A DNA stretch of 64,000 bases from NCBI RefSeq assembly GCF_037782385.1, contig NZ_JBBEXD010000009.1, forward strand, positions 124,001 to 188,000, read 5' to 3'. Below the pieces are notes generated by a model. That model did no database searches, was not told where the DNA came from, and was given only the letters and a program-made list of their open reading frames with translations. This document shows positions 46,370 through 56,009 of this stretch, piece after piece; the stretch's first letter is position 1, and each line of letters begins with the position of its first letter. This stretch comes from Ascidiimonas meishanensis (GTDB lineage: Bacteria > Bacteroidota > Bacteroidia > Flavobacteriales > Flavobacteriaceae). Position numbers and translations under genes: made by a program.

Positions 46370-47782
46370 TTACTTCCCAATACAAAAATTAGCAAAAATA
46401 TTACCCAATAAATCATCACTGGTAATTTCTCCGGTAATTTCTCCAAAATGATATAAAGCCTGTCTTATATCAATCGCTAATAAATCACCACTTACACCCA
46501 TATTCATACCTTCCTGTACCTTTTGAATTTCTTCCAATGCTTTCAATAATGCATCATAATGACGGCTATTGGTAACTATAGTTTCGCTAGAGCGAAGCGA
46601 ACCAGTATTAACTAGCTCAAGCAAATAATTTTTTAAAGTATCAACACCCTCTTTGGTTTTAGCAGAAAGAAGTAAATAATTAAACTTAGCACGTTCCTGG
46701 GTAAGTTCTTTCAAAAGACTTTCAACTTGATTTTTATCCTCAGGAGACAGCAAATCAATTTTATTAGCAATAACAATTAATGGTTTAAGTGGATGCTTAT
46801 GATGAATATTCTCAATCTCAGTTTTTAATTTTTCAGTGTTCTTACCAGAAGCTTCTGCATTTAAAAGCAAGACCACTACTTGAGCCTGATCTATTTTTTC
46901 AAACGTTTTTTTAATGCCTATGGTTTCCACGATATCTTTAGTGTCTCTTATACCTGCGGTGTCAATAAATCGGAAACCTATGCCTCCTATGCTAATTTCA
47001 TCTTCTATGGTATCTCGCGTTGTTCCCGCTACATCACTTACAATGGCCCTTTCTTCATTAAGTAGCGTATTGAGCAACGTAGATTTACCTACATTGGGTT
47101 CCCCCACAATAGCTACTGGAATCCCATTTTTAAGAACGTTTCCAACCGCAAATGAATCTATTAGCTTTTTTAGAACAACTTCTATACGCAGAAGCAGGGA
47201 GGTGAATTGTTCTCGATTGGCAAATTCTACATCTTCTTCGGCAAAATCTAATTCTAGCTCAATAAGGGAGGCAAAGTTGAGAAGTTCTTCTCTAAGTTTT
47301 TTAATTTCATTGCTAAATCCTCCGCGCATTTGTTGCATTGCAATTTGATGAGAAGCCTCTGTATCAGAAGCAATCAAGTCTGCTACAGCTTCGGCCTGAC
47401 TGAGATCCATTTTTCCATTGAGAAATGCACGAAGGGTAAACTCTCCCGCATTAGCCATTCGGCAACCTTTTCTAAGGAGTAACTGAATTATTTCTTGTTG
47501 AATATAAGAGGAGCCATGGCATGATATTTCTACTGTTGGCTCTCCGGTATATGATTTGGTATCTAGAAAAAGTGAGACCAAAACTTCATCTAGTACACGT
47601 GTTCCATCTAAGATATGTCCTAAATGAAGTGTATGCGTATGTTGTATTAACAAGTCTTTTCCGCTGCAGGAACGAAAAATGGAGGCAACAATGTTTAAAG
47701 CATCTTTTCCCGATACTCTTAGTACCGCAATGGCTCCTGCACCAGAAGGAGTAGCCAAAGCTACAATGGTATCTTTCACCAT
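46370..47782 (-). CDS. mnmE: tRNA modification GTPase MnmE
   Basis: A 470-residue tRNA U34 modification GTPase. The N-terminal folate-binding domain starts DTIVALATPSGAGAIAVLRV; the helical domain contains RAFLNGKMDLSQAEAVADL; the G domain has G1 GEPNVGKSTLLN, G3 DTAGIRDTKD and NKID-type G4 IANKIDLL; the protein ends with the catalytic CxGK motif (NFCIGK). All family landmarks and normal length (about 455-470) are present. With MnmG it makes the carboxymethylaminomethyl group on wobble uridine. A TACTTTTG -7 box lies just upstream of the start. Confidence 0.97.
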   Translation of the reverse strand: MVKDTIVALATPSGAGAIAVLRVSGKDALNIVASIFRSCSGKDLLIQHTHTLHLGHILDGTRVLDEVLVSLFLDTKSYTGEPTVEISCHGSSYIQQEIIQLLLRKGCRMANAGEFTLRAFLNGKMDLSQAEAVADLIASDTEASHQIAMQQMRGGFSNEIKKLREELLNFASLIELELDFAEEDVEFANREQFTSLLLRIEVVLKKLIDSFAVGNVLKNGIPVAIVGEPNVGKSTLLNTLLNEERAIVSDVAGTTRDTIEDEISIGGIGFRFIDTAGIRDTKDIVETIGIKKTFEKIDQAQVVVLLLNAEASGKNTEKLKTEIENIHHKHPLKPLIVIANKIDLLSPEDKNQVESLLKELTQERAKFNYLLLSAKTKEGVDTLKNYLLELVNTGSLRSSETIVTNSRHYDALLKALEEIQKVQEGMNMGVSGDLLAIDIRQALYHFGEITGEITSDDLLGNIFANFCIGK

Positions 47783-47798
47783 AGGTTTTTAATTTTTG

Positions 47799-47806
47799 CA
47801 AAAGTA
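47799..47806 (-). promoter_or_regulatory. -7 promoter box of mnmE (TACTTTTG)
   Basis: On the minus strand this reads TACTTTTG, an exact TAnnTTTG match, 16 bases upstream of the mnmE start. The short distance implies a very short leader. Confidence 0.5.
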
Positions 47807-47976
47807 CAAATTGAAGTGCAAAGTAAAGTGATTATGAAAACTGCTTTTAACAGCCTTTAACATTTGAGCATCTAGATGTTAAACTATCTATAAACCCTGC
47901 TGAATATTTGACTTGAAAGCTTTCATTCCTTACTATGTAGCAAATGAATTATTAATTTAAAACTTTAAAACAACAT

Positions 47977-48477
47977 ATGAACTATTTGAATTTAGATCAA
48001 AGTAAAACAGAAAAAACAGTAGTAGAACTCAATATATTATTAGCAGACTATCATATGTATTATCAAAAATTAAGAAATTTTCATTGGAATATTTTAGGAA
48101 AAAACTTTTTTGATTTACACGATAAGTTTGAAGAATTATACGATGAAGCAAAAATAAAAATCGATGAAATAGCAGAACGGATATTAACTTTACGTTTTCA
48201 ACCTATCAGTAATTATTCTGAATATTTGAAGCTCTCCAATTTGGAAGAATCAAATGCAACCATTAGTGATAGTGAAATGGTAGAAATTCTATTGAAAGAC
48301 CATGGAAGCATTTTAAAGCAAATGAGAAAAATTGTAGCCACTGCTGGAGATGCGAATGATGAAGGTACTATTGATTTGATCGGAGCCTATATTCGTGAAC
48401 TAGAAAAAACTTCCTGGATGCTAGACGCATGGAGAATGAAAACTACTGAATTTATGATGAAACCTTCTATGTCATAA
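47977..48477 (+). CDS. dps: Dps family DNA-protection/ferritin-like protein
   Basis: A 166-residue four-helix protein. The ferroxidase centre motifs are visible: NILLADYHMYYQKLRNFHWN, and NFFDLHDKFEELYDEAKIKIDEIAERI, with the conserved His, Asp and Glu at the dimer interface. Dps dodecamers oxidise and store iron and shield DNA in stress. Single gene with a terminator about 110 bases downstream. Confidence 0.92.
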   Translation: MNYLNLDQSKTEKTVVELNILLADYHMYYQKLRNFHWNILGKNFFDLHDKFEELYDEAKIKIDEIAERILTLRFQPISNYSEYLKLSNLEESNATISDSEMVEILLKDHGSILKQMRKIVATAGDANDEGTIDLIGAYIRELEKTSWMLDAWRMKTTEFMMKPSMS

Positions 48478-48586
48478 TTCACATCTCATAAATTAGAAAT
48501 AGGCCTATTAGTAAAATAGTAAAATTAGTTGGTGAAAAGGCAAAATACCATTTCTAAGCTTATTATAGTATTTTAAAATAGGTACC

Positions 48587-48615
48587 AAGTCCGGATATAA
48601 ATTCGGACTTTTTTT
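48587..48615 (+). terminator. Rho-independent terminator downstream of dps
   Basis: AAGTCCG (48587-48593) pairs with CGGACTT (48604-48610), followed by a T run. Confidence 0.85.
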
Positions 48616-48672
48616 ATGTAACAAAAGCAAATTCTGTACGTCTTATTAGTATCAATCAAAAAATCATTAATC

Positions 48673-49011
48673 ATGAAAAACGACAAACAAGTACTTGTTA
48701 TTACCCATTTAACTCAATTACTGGATGTAATCACCGGTTTTGGAGGTTTTATAGTACCACTTATTTTATGGCTTACACAACGCGATAAGATACTAGCGAT
48801 GGATGAACATGGAAAATCTATTATAAATTTTCAAATAAGTATGTTTATCTATGCATTAATTTGTGTGCCACTAATCTTATTATTTGGTTTAGGTCTTTTA
48901 GGACTGTTATTTATAGGGATATTTTGTTTTATTTTTCCTATTGTAAATGCCATAAGAGCGAGCAATGGAGATGCACCCAATTACCCATTATCAATAAGAA
49001 TTATTTCGTAA
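48673..49011 (+). CDS. DUF4870 family small membrane protein
   Basis: A 112-residue protein with three hydrophobic segments and the DUF4870 pattern: ITHLTQLLDVITGFGGFIVP, ILWLTQRDKILAMDEHGK, IINFQISMF and a C-terminal FPIVNAIRASNGDAPNYPLS. Function unknown. Single gene flanked by hairpins. Confidence 0.88.
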   Translation: MKNDKQVLVITHLTQLLDVITGFGGFIVPLILWLTQRDKILAMDEHGKSIINFQISMFIYALICVPLILLFGLGLLGLLFIGIFCFIFPIVNAIRASNGDAPNYPLSIRIIS

Positions 49012-49039
49012 TTATATTTTAAAAAGTGTATTTAATTAT

Positions 49040-49070
49040 AAAGCCCTGATAGAAAATCTATTAGGGCTTT
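49040..49070. terminator. Hairpin after the DUF4870 gene
   Basis: A 14-base-pair stem with one G-T pair (49040-49053 with 49057-49070) over a 3-base loop, 28 bases after the stop. No T run follows, so termination efficiency is uncertain. Confidence 0.6.
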
Positions 49071-49238
49071 GTAGTTAGTATACAGTAAATTGGGTTACTT
49101 AACTTTTTGTCAAAATAGTTATAAAACAATTTTCCTTTTTTTAGTTTTAAGAGTATCTTGTATTTAGAATTAAATTCCCTTAAATAAATTAAAATACGTC
49201 CTCACAAGAATGTCTTATAAACCAATCTTCTTATCCGT

Positions 49239-49904
49239 ATGATGAATAGGCTACAAACGGTGGTTTTTGACCTTGATGATACGCTATATAAGGAACTAGA
49301 ATATTTGCAATCTGCCTATAAAGAAATTGCTATTTTTTTAGAATCTAAGATTGGAGTGTCTCACCTTGAGATTCTTCAGGAAATGCTTGATTGGTATCAA
49401 AATGGTGAAAACGCATTCAAATTAGTGCTAGAAAAATATGAAACAGCCTATTTAGAAACTGACCTTCTTCTGAAGATGTATAGAAATCATGTTCCTAGTA
49501 TAAAGCTATCAAATGAGGGAAAACATGTTTTAAATAGTTTAAAGGAATTAGGGATTTCAATGGGAATAATGACAGATGGTAGAAGTATACAACAACGTAA
49601 TAAGATCAAGGTACTTGAATTAGAAAACTATACAAAAGATATTTTAATTTCAGAAGAGTTTGGCTCTGAAAAACCAGATGAGCGCAACTATCAACACTTC
49701 ATGAAAAAGTATCCAACAGCCAATTATTTTTATATTGGTGATAACACAAAGAAAGACTTTGTTACTGCCAATAAACTAGGATGGACTACAATTTGTTTGC
49801 TGGATAACGGCAGTAACGTCCATCAACAGAATTTTACGCTTCCCAAAGCGTATTTACCGAAACATAAAATTCATAGTTTGACTGAAATCTTAGATTTGCT
49901 ATAA
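49239..49904 (+). CDS. HAD superfamily phosphatase-like hydrolase
   Basis: A 221-residue HAD hydrolase of the IA type. Motif I is VFDLDDTLYKE (both Asp), motif II MTDGRS, motif III lysine in GSEKPDERNY and motif IV YIGDNTKKDF. An alpha-helical C1 cap lies between motifs I and II. The substrate is not predictable; relatives include small sugar-phosphate and nucleotide phosphatases. ATG 49242 is an alternative start one codon later. Single gene. Confidence 0.88.
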   Translation: MMNRLQTVVFDLDDTLYKELEYLQSAYKEIAIFLESKIGVSHLEILQEMLDWYQNGENAFKLVLEKYETAYLETDLLLKMYRNHVPSIKLSNEGKHVLNSLKELGISMGIMTDGRSIQQRNKIKVLELENYTKDILISEEFGSEKPDERNYQHFMKKYPTANYFYIGDNTKKDFVTANKLGWTTICLLDNGSNVHQQNFTLPKAYLPKHKIHSLTEILDLL

Positions 49905-49943
49905 TATCTGATTGAGTTTTTTTATACCGTTAAGTCACATAAC

Positions 49944-49974
49944 AAAAGACGCAGGTACAAACTACGTCTTTTTG
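49944..49974 (+). terminator. Rho-independent terminator of the HAD gene
   Basis: AAAAGACG (49944-49951) pairs with CGTCTTTT (49965-49972) over a 13-base loop, continuing into T residues. Confidence 0.8.
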
Positions 49975-50030
49975 TTTCTTATATTAATGGTTCTATATAG
50001 TTTTATAGCAGCCATTACGTTGCTATATTT

Positions 50031-50951
50031 TTAAGGAAGAACTGCAAAACTTTTGTCAATTGAAAAAAGTACAGTAGAGATTTTCCAACCTTGATCAGGA
50101 GTAGCAACTAATGTTGAAAGAATCTGTCCTTTTTCAAGAAATAGACCATCTTTTTTGATCGTATATTTTGCCGATAGTAAGGCTGTAAATTGATCTTCTA
50201 TATCAATCTTGAAATTTTTAAAGTCAATCTGAAGATTAGAATTACTGGTATCTAGCGTTTCAAAAAATGCTGCTGCACTATGTTTTTCATTGCTGTATTG
50301 ATCTTGAAAAAGGGTTTTAAATCTAAAACAGGGTGCCGTATTGCTTACAAACAGACTTTCAAATAATTCTAAATTATTGTCTTTAAATGCTTGTTCAAAA
50401 TTATAAAATACGGTTTCTGGCACTTCTTCTATAGGTCCTAAATTTTCATAATTTGTGGTGTCATCTGGGAATGTCACCGTAGAGGAAAGATTTAGTATTT
50501 TCCAATCATCTGGTGTTTGAATATATACAAAAATATCGTTTCCGAATAAATCTGGTTCTCCATCTCGAAATCCTTGAAACGAATGGCTATCTGCTGCCAT
50601 TCCTTTTTTTACGACAAAATTAATACCGCTGTATATTGGGAAATATTCATAGTCCCAGCTAGTAAAAAAACCTATCCATTGATCTCTTGTCAAACTTAAG
50701 ATGTTAGGAGCTCCATAATTTTTTAGCACAAAATTTATGGTTGAAGACTCAGATAGATATAAAGCTGCGTGCCCTTCTGCATCTTTTTCTTCTTCTGTAA
50801 CCCCAAAGTCTACTAGAATTTCATTTAAACGATCTATAGTTTCGTCTTTGGGTTGTGTAGATCCTGAAAAGTCATTAATGCAACTTGTAAATAACAAGAT
50901 AACAATGGTTATTACTGTTGTGGTTTTTAGAAAATAAGAATTTGCTTTCAT
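50031..50951 (-). CDS. Unknown lipoprotein, possibly two NTF2/SnoaL-like domains
   Basis: A 306-residue lipoprotein from the ATG at 50951, which begins the signal (KTTTVITIVILLFTSCIND); an upstream ATG at 51023 would add 24 residues before it. Two similar halves (about 35-165 and 180-306) both look like alpha+beta cone folds: LTRDQWIGFFTSW with DDWKILNLSSTVTF, and NFEQAFKDNNLELFESLF with GWKISTVLFSID. That pattern resembles SnoaL/DUF4440 domains but no firm family is assigned. Probably outer-membrane- or periplasm-anchored. The AraC-type regulator gene lies upstream on the same strand. Confidence 0.65.
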   Translation of the reverse strand: MKANSYFLKTTTVITIVILLFTSCINDFSGSTQPKDETIDRLNEILVDFGVTEEEKDAEGHAALYLSESSTINFVLKNYGAPNILSLTRDQWIGFFTSWDYEYFPIYSGINFVVKKGMAADSHSFQGFRDGEPDLFGNDIFVYIQTPDDWKILNLSSTVTFPDDTTNYENLGPIEEVPETVFYNFEQAFKDNNLELFESLFVSNTAPCFRFKTLFQDQYSNEKHSAAAFFETLDTSNSNLQIDFKNFKIDIEDQFTALLSAKYTIKKDGLFLEKGQILSTLVATPDQGWKISTVLFSIDKSFAVLP

Positions 50952-51056
50952 TGTAGAAATATTTATTTGGTTAATACTTCTGCAATAGTAGAGAGCTAAT
51001 TCTTTATGAACGTTCGTGTACATGCAAACGAACCAAATAATAACAGATTTAGGCGC

Positions 51057-52142
51057 TTATGAGGCTATTTGATTCACATATTGACTCGGTGTACATTGAT
51101 ATACTTGTTTAAAAGACTTATTAAAGGTGGTCTTAGAATTGAATCCTACTTCGTAAGCTAATCCAAGAAGAGTATGCTCTTTATGTTCTTGATTTTTCAA
51201 TTTTTCTATAAAGTGCTTCAATCGATACGAATTGACAAAATCATAAAAATTCTGATGATAATGAGAGTTGATCAAATTGGATAATTTGGTAGCACCAATT
51301 CCAATTTCAGAGGCAAGTTCCTGAAGAGAAAGTGTAGGATTTAGGTAAAGTTGATTCTCTGAAATGGTTTTTTCCAATAACATCTTTAATTGTCTTATTT
51401 CTTCTTTGGAATTTTCTTTTACAGGCAATTTCTTTAGTTGATAAGGAATGTTTAGAATCTCTGGTTTATTTAAACTGATATAAGACACGAGATAGATTAA
51501 AAATGGAATAATGATCCAGCCAATATAAAGTTTCGTAAATGGAAATATAGTAACTCCAAAGAAAAAATCAAGAGCAAATAAAATAGAAATAAGGTCGCCC
51601 AATAACAGACCTATTAAAAAGATGGAAAGATACCAGACCTTAGGTTTGAAAGAAACTGTACTTTTCGCATTTTTCTTAAACCGTAGCAGCAGCACTACTG
51701 TTTTGACAAAATAATATAATGTCCATGCAATTAAAAATGGAAAGATAAAAAACCATTCTATTCTCAAAAAATTTGAAGTAGGAGACCATATAGGTAAGAA
51801 GAAAGTTATTCCGTATATAACGTGTAAAGCAGCAGGGATAAAATAGTAGCTGTTTACTAATCTAGTTTTTGAGTTAGGAAATAGGAAGGCTTTAAAGTAA
51901 TTATAGATGAAAGGTCCAAATAAAAATGCTAAAGAATCTATAAAAGCAATCGTATGAAAAGGCAATATTTGGTATACCACCGTTAATAAATAAATAAGCA
52001 AAGATAAAGTGCTAACAAATAGCAATATAGAAAGTTCTTTGTTTGAAGTTTTATTTCCATGATGATGCTTTGGCAAAAAAATGCTTAGAAAAAACCCTTG
52101 GATAACGCCTAGCAATAACAGTATAGAAACCCAGTCGTTCAT
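51057..52142 (-). CDS. Membrane-embedded AraC-family transcription regulator
   Basis: A 361-residue protein: seven hydrophobic segments in residues 1-225, then a C-terminal AraC/XylS DNA-binding domain (about 255-358) with LQELASEIGIGATKLSNLIN (first helix-turn-helix) and LLGLAYEVGFNSKTTFNKSF plus the TPSQYVNQ end (second). Seven-helix membrane AraC proteins are common in Bacteroidota and are thought to sense signals in the membrane; the ligand is unknown. The gene has an exact -7 box within a perfect palindrome upstream, which suggests autoregulation. Confidence 0.88.
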   Translation of the reverse strand: MNDWVSILLLLGVIQGFFLSIFLPKHHHGNKTSNKELSILLFVSTLSLLIYLLTVVYQILPFHTIAFIDSLAFLFGPFIYNYFKAFLFPNSKTRLVNSYYFIPAALHVIYGITFFLPIWSPTSNFLRIEWFFIFPFLIAWTLYYFVKTVVLLLRFKKNAKSTVSFKPKVWYLSIFLIGLLLGDLISILFALDFFFGVTIFPFTKLYIGWIIIPFLIYLVSYISLNKPEILNIPYQLKKLPVKENSKEEIRQLKMLLEKTISENQLYLNPTLSLQELASEIGIGATKLSNLINSHYHQNFYDFVNSYRLKHFIEKLKNQEHKEHTLLGLAYEVGFNSKTTFNKSFKQVYQCTPSQYVNQIAS

Positions 52143-52160
52143 ATTGATATAGTATGATAT

Positions 52161-52176
52161 AACAAATATATTTGTT
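52161..52176 (-). promoter_or_regulatory. Palindromic promoter of the AraC-type regulator gene
   Basis: AACAAATATATTTGTT is a perfect 16-base palindrome, and its minus-strand half supplies TATATTTG (52163-52170), an exact -7 box 20 bases upstream of the ATG. Overlap of a palindrome and promoter would suit an operator. Confidence 0.5.
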
Positions 52177-52323
52177 AAGCGTAAGTATCCGGTTACTTTG
52201 ATAGAAAAATATTCTAAAATTTCATAGTTCTTAAAGCACTAATAAAATTATCATGAATAGTAAAAGTGGGATTTCTTTTTTATTATAATCAGGCTAGTTA
52301 TTGAATTTTGATAAGTCAAGGCA

Positions 52324-53124
52324 TTAGATCTTCAGAGATGCTTCAAAAATAGTAACAGCATGTCCCATGATTTGTACCCTATTATCTCTTAATCCTACTT
52401 GCAATCTTCCTGTGCGTTTAGAAAGTTGTAAAGAATGCATATCTTTTTTATCTAACTTTTCTGCCCATAAAGGCGTTAAAGCGCAATGGGCTGATCCTGT
52501 TACAGGATCTTCATCTATTCCTAAGGATGGTGCAAAACATCTTACTACAAAATCAATCTCATCTTCATCGCTTTTTGCTGTGATCATTAGATGTCCTAAT
52601 CTACTTTTCTTTATTAAATCAAAATCGGGTAGGGCAGATAGAATTTCATTTTCATCATTGGCTACTGCAATAATCCAATCATAACTACTTGCATAAACTT
52701 CCAATGGCTCAAAACCTATCATATTTTTAAATTGAAAAGGGGTAGCAATTTTAGTCAAAGGGTACTTAGGAAAATCCATAACTAAGGCATCATTATTTCT
52801 CTCAACAGATAAATTCGCTTCTTTTGCCTTAAATAAGATTGGTTTTGATTTAGAGGTCAATCCTAACTCATAAACAATGTGTGCACTTGCTAAGGTGGCG
52901 TGACCACACAGCGGTACCTCATGAGTAGGTGTGAAATAGCGAATATTAAAACCAGTATCTGATGGAAGTAGGAAAGCGGTTTCAGATAAATTCATTTCCG
53001 CTGCCATATTTTGCATCCATGTTTCAGTAACAGAATGGTCAATAATCATGACTCCAGCAGGGTTGCCTTTAAAAGGTTTTTTGGTAAAGGCATCTACATG
53101 GTATATTTTATTCGTATAAATCAT
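52324..53124 (-). CDS. PhzF family isomerase-like protein
   Basis: A 266-residue PhzF-type protein with the diaminopimelate epimerase-like double fold. Blocks: IYHVDAFTKKPFKGNPAGV, MAAEMNLSETAFLLP (conserved Glu), YFTPTHEVPLCGHATLASAH, and FAPSLGIDEDPVTGSAHCAL. All conserved positions appear intact. Members include the phenazine isomerase PhzF but most are of unknown function; nothing here suggests phenazine synthesis. Confidence 0.92.
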   Translation of the reverse strand: MIYTNKIYHVDAFTKKPFKGNPAGVMIIDHSVTETWMQNMAAEMNLSETAFLLPSDTGFNIRYFTPTHEVPLCGHATLASAHIVYELGLTSKSKPILFKAKEANLSVERNNDALVMDFPKYPLTKIATPFQFKNMIGFEPLEVYASSYDWIIAVANDENEILSALPDFDLIKKSRLGHLMITAKSDEDEIDFVVRCFAPSLGIDEDPVTGSAHCALTPLWAEKLDKKDMHSLQLSKRTGRLQVGLRDNRVQIMGHAVTIFEASLKI

Positions 53125-53242
53125 AATTTATGTTTTTTTATTTGGGGAGTTCATTTGTTAGATAGCTTATAACACAATCTAGATTTTATACCAGTAAATC
53201 TCTGCTACAACTATTTCGATGTTTAAGTGAGTTTGCATATTG

Positions 53243-54466
53243 TTATTTGATAATTAATTTTATCGCTTTTTCCAATATCTCATCTCTTTGAGTGGTTGTT
53301 TGTTTGATATAATGAGTTGGTATATAATCTTCCCTAAGAGTACCATTTAAATGAAACAATTTGGTGGTAGCTATCTTATACTTGTATCTTTGATGTTTAA
53401 ACGAAAAATCATACACTTCTCCTGCAAGCCTTCTCATTTTAGTACCCACAACTGGCCCTCTTTTCATACCTTCAAATCCAATAGCGAGGCCTTCTCCCAT
53501 ACTTCCTGTCCACCTACCTACTAAAATCAATATGGGTTTTTTGTAGGTTTCTAGCCTGGGAGTCACGTATTCTACCCAACTTCTCTCAATATTAGGGTTG
53601 TTTGGAGATGTAGCTATGAATGAATGTTTTTGATAAGGTTTGGGCTCGTTTATAAATCTACTCATAATGCCTCTTGCCTCATAAGAATCTCCACCAAATA
53701 CCGTATTCCTTAAATCAATAATAATACCTTTTGTATCTAGTAACTTGCCTAATTCTTTATCAAATTCAGTAACCAGATTGTCATTACCTAGAGAATTATT
53801 AATTCTGATAACTCCGACATCTTTCATGATTTTTGATGTGAGTAGCTTTGTATGATTTTTAAGTTTGATAAGATCCAAATCAAGTTTAACTATTCGGAGG
53901 TCAGATAAACGTAAAGTGATTACTCTTTTATTGTTATACCTACCTGCCAAAGTCTTGTTAGCGATCCATTCTCTTACTTCTTTATTTTTTTTATCCTGAC
54001 AGCATGTTGGGAAATTCTCTATAGCAATCTGAAAGTCTATATCATTAATTTTAATGATTTCGGCATCTATTAAATTGTAAGGTAACTTTTCAATGTTTGT
54101 TTGCCAAACCTGCGAAATTATCCATTTACCATTTTCAAAAACAGTATAGATAGGTGCAAACAGTCTAAAAGAAGAATTTCTATGGGTAGTAAGCGTAAGA
54201 TGATTATCGTAAAATTCATCCAGTAAGTATTCAAAAAAAAGTACCGTATCTTCTTCTGTTTTGAGGGTATCTATTCTTTTTTGATAATGAGTCTTTATAC
54301 AGTTTAGGTCTACATTTTTTTCTTCCAAATAGATATAATACCGAGATAGATTTTGTATAATTTCATTTAAATCTTCTATAATTCTATCTTTTTCTACCGT
54401 CTTACTCTGTGAAAACCCAATAGAAAAAGTAAATAGTATCACTAATATCAAAAATGGTTTCTTCAT
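53243..54466 (-). CDS. Secreted S41-type peptidase-like protein
   Basis: A 407-residue exported protein (signal LILVILFTFSIGFSQ). The C-terminal S41 protease core is visible: GVIRINNSLG, GIIIDLRNTVFGGDS, then ILVGRWTGSMGEGLAIGFEG with the Ser nucleophile and VVGTKMRRLAGEV with a candidate Lys. No clear PDZ domain is seen in the N-terminal part, unlike CtpA-type proteases. Probably periplasmic or surface-located; the substrate is unknown. The 299 bases upstream (54467-54765) contain no gene. Confidence 0.82.
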   Translation of the reverse strand: MKKPFLILVILFTFSIGFSQSKTVEKDRIIEDLNEIIQNLSRYYIYLEEKNVDLNCIKTHYQKRIDTLKTEEDTVLFFEYLLDEFYDNHLTLTTHRNSSFRLFAPIYTVFENGKWIISQVWQTNIEKLPYNLIDAEIIKINDIDFQIAIENFPTCCQDKKNKEVREWIANKTLAGRYNNKRVITLRLSDLRIVKLDLDLIKLKNHTKLLTSKIMKDVGVIRINNSLGNDNLVTEFDKELGKLLDTKGIIIDLRNTVFGGDSYEARGIMSRFINEPKPYQKHSFIATSPNNPNIERSWVEYVTPRLETYKKPILILVGRWTGSMGEGLAIGFEGMKRGPVVGTKMRRLAGEVYDFSFKHQRYKYKIATTKLFHLNGTLREDYIPTHYIKQTTTQRDEILEKAIKLIIK

Positions 54467-54765
54467 TTCGCAGTATAATCTTTATTCAAAACAATAATTA
54501 TGTATAGATAATTGATACCGTGAAATTACTTAATAATAGGTAGATTTGCCACTTTATATGAGCTCATCTGCTAATTTCTAATCTGAGATTTCTTGAATAT
54601 TATAGGAATTAAGAAGAAATCAGAGATATTTGTACTCTAAGTATTAATTCTTTGAGGGTCTTTAATTACAGCACTAACACTTGTTAGTACTTGGATAAGT
54701 GCTTTTTGAGGAATCTATTTCAGATATTCTGGTAGTTAAGGCATTACAATTGACTTTTTTATGGC

Positions 54766-55290
54766 TTACTCCCACATTTTCTGCTCCATATTCTTAATAA
54801 TTTTCACTAATTGAAGTTTAAAATCACCATTATTTTCTAGCACTAGTAGATATTCTGATTGTGTATGAAAATAGGATGTGAGGGAGTACTCACCTTTAAA
54901 GGATAATACGTATTTATCATGACCCTTTGCTTTCCATGTTGCATTTTCTAAAAATAATATTCCGTTTTTACATCTCGGTCCTTCAAATAAATCAGTAAAA
55001 TGGATCGTACCATCTGTTTTGAATTCAAAAGAATATTTGAATTCTTCTAAAGGCTTTTCTTTTTTTAGATTAAAACCTTCTTTCATGTAGCTATAAAAAT
55101 TGGTCGTATAATAAGTACCTAAAATTTTATCAGGATCAGGCAGCGTATCCATTTCAATTTGAAGGTTATCTCCTGAAGTATGCACCTTTGCATAAGGCAT
55201 TAAAAATTTTATTTTACTTTCAGTTTTCTGAATGCCTTGTATTCCATATAAAATACAGAGGATAAGTAATAATCTGTTTAGACTTTGCAT
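54766..55290 (-). CDS. Unknown small exported protein
   Basis: A 174-residue protein from the ATG at 55290, which starts a short signal-like segment (SLNRLLLILCILYGIQG); ATG 55320 upstream would add ten polar residues. The body looks beta-rich (ILGTYYTTNFYSY, FKTDGTIHFTDLF, YVLSFKGEYSLTSYFH), similar in feel to lipocalin-like stress or binding proteins, but no family is recognised. Single gene on this strand. Confidence 0.55.
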   Translation of the reverse strand: MQSLNRLLLILCILYGIQGIQKTESKIKFLMPYAKVHTSGDNLQIEMDTLPDPDKILGTYYTTNFYSYMKEGFNLKKEKPLEEFKYSFEFKTDGTIHFTDLFEGPRCKNGILFLENATWKAKGHDKYVLSFKGEYSLTSYFHTQSEYLLVLENNGDFKLQLVKIIKNMEQKMWE

Positions 55291-56009
55291 TTGATTAAAA
55301 GATTTAGAGTTTAATAACATTACATTGCTAACAAGTATTGAGAAAGCGGTAAACCCCCTAATTCTTTTTTCTTCTTTTACTAAACTTTTCTACTTTTAAG
55401 CATCAGTACTTGATTGCAGTATGGTTTAATATATTCATTATCAATAGTGAATTGTTGGCATTCACTGATCAAAGTTTTATCAATCTATTTAATTTGCGGC
55501 TTTTATAAATTGGATTTTTCTTTTCTCAACGGGGTCATTATGCCAAAATGGTTTAACACCGGATATGAGTTCTCATTTTGGCGAATCATAGTAACGGTTT
55601 TGTAACTATCATTTACAGGAAGCTAGACAGTAGCTTCTATAAGGCCAACGCGTTCTTGGGTGTTCTATTGAATATTGGTTCTTGTATGATCTTCTGGGGT
55701 AAGATTTATTTTTTCATGAAGATTACATATTCCCTGCTTCAGACGTTCCTTTTCTATATCTATCAATGGGTTTATCACAAAAATAATTTCATGAATAGGA
55801 ATCTTTTAAGTTTTGTGGTGACTTTGGGATTTAATTTTTGGGGGATAAGTTTCTCAACAAATACATCTAAATAATTGCTTATATTTTAAGTAATAAACAA
55901 TACCTAAATGATTTTAGGGGGTTAACTAAGAAAATTAGCAACAAAAAAAGTTTAGCAAGTTTTAGATATTTAAAAGACAGATAATAATTAATTTAAAATA
56001 TAATAAGTA
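55291..56009. other. Intergenic region, possibly decayed coding sequence
   Basis: About 700 bases with overlapping weak open frames on both strands: plus-strand frames at 55414-55605 and 55578-55874 (hydrophobic, no ATG for the second), and minus-strand fragments (55665-55772, beginning near NPLIDIEKERLKQGICNLHE; and about 55500-55605) that read like protein in different frames. A frameshifted, decaying gene on the minus strand fits best, but no family was recognised. GC content seems higher than in nearby intergenic DNA. Confidence 0.3.

Noticed and set aside
46578..46602. Palindromic stretch around TTCGCTAGAGCGAAGCGAA
   Set aside because: Inside the mnmE coding region and explained by codon sequence; no regulatory meaning supported.
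52324..53124. PhzF homologue as evidence of phenazine synthesis
   Set aside because: PhzF-like proteins are widespread and no other phenazine gene is present.
55665..55805. Protein-like minus-strand fragment (NPLIDIEKERLKQG...) considered as a transposase or conjugation-gene remnant
   Set aside because: Only about 48 codons, in a different frame from the neighbouring fragments; no family could be named, so no gene was called.
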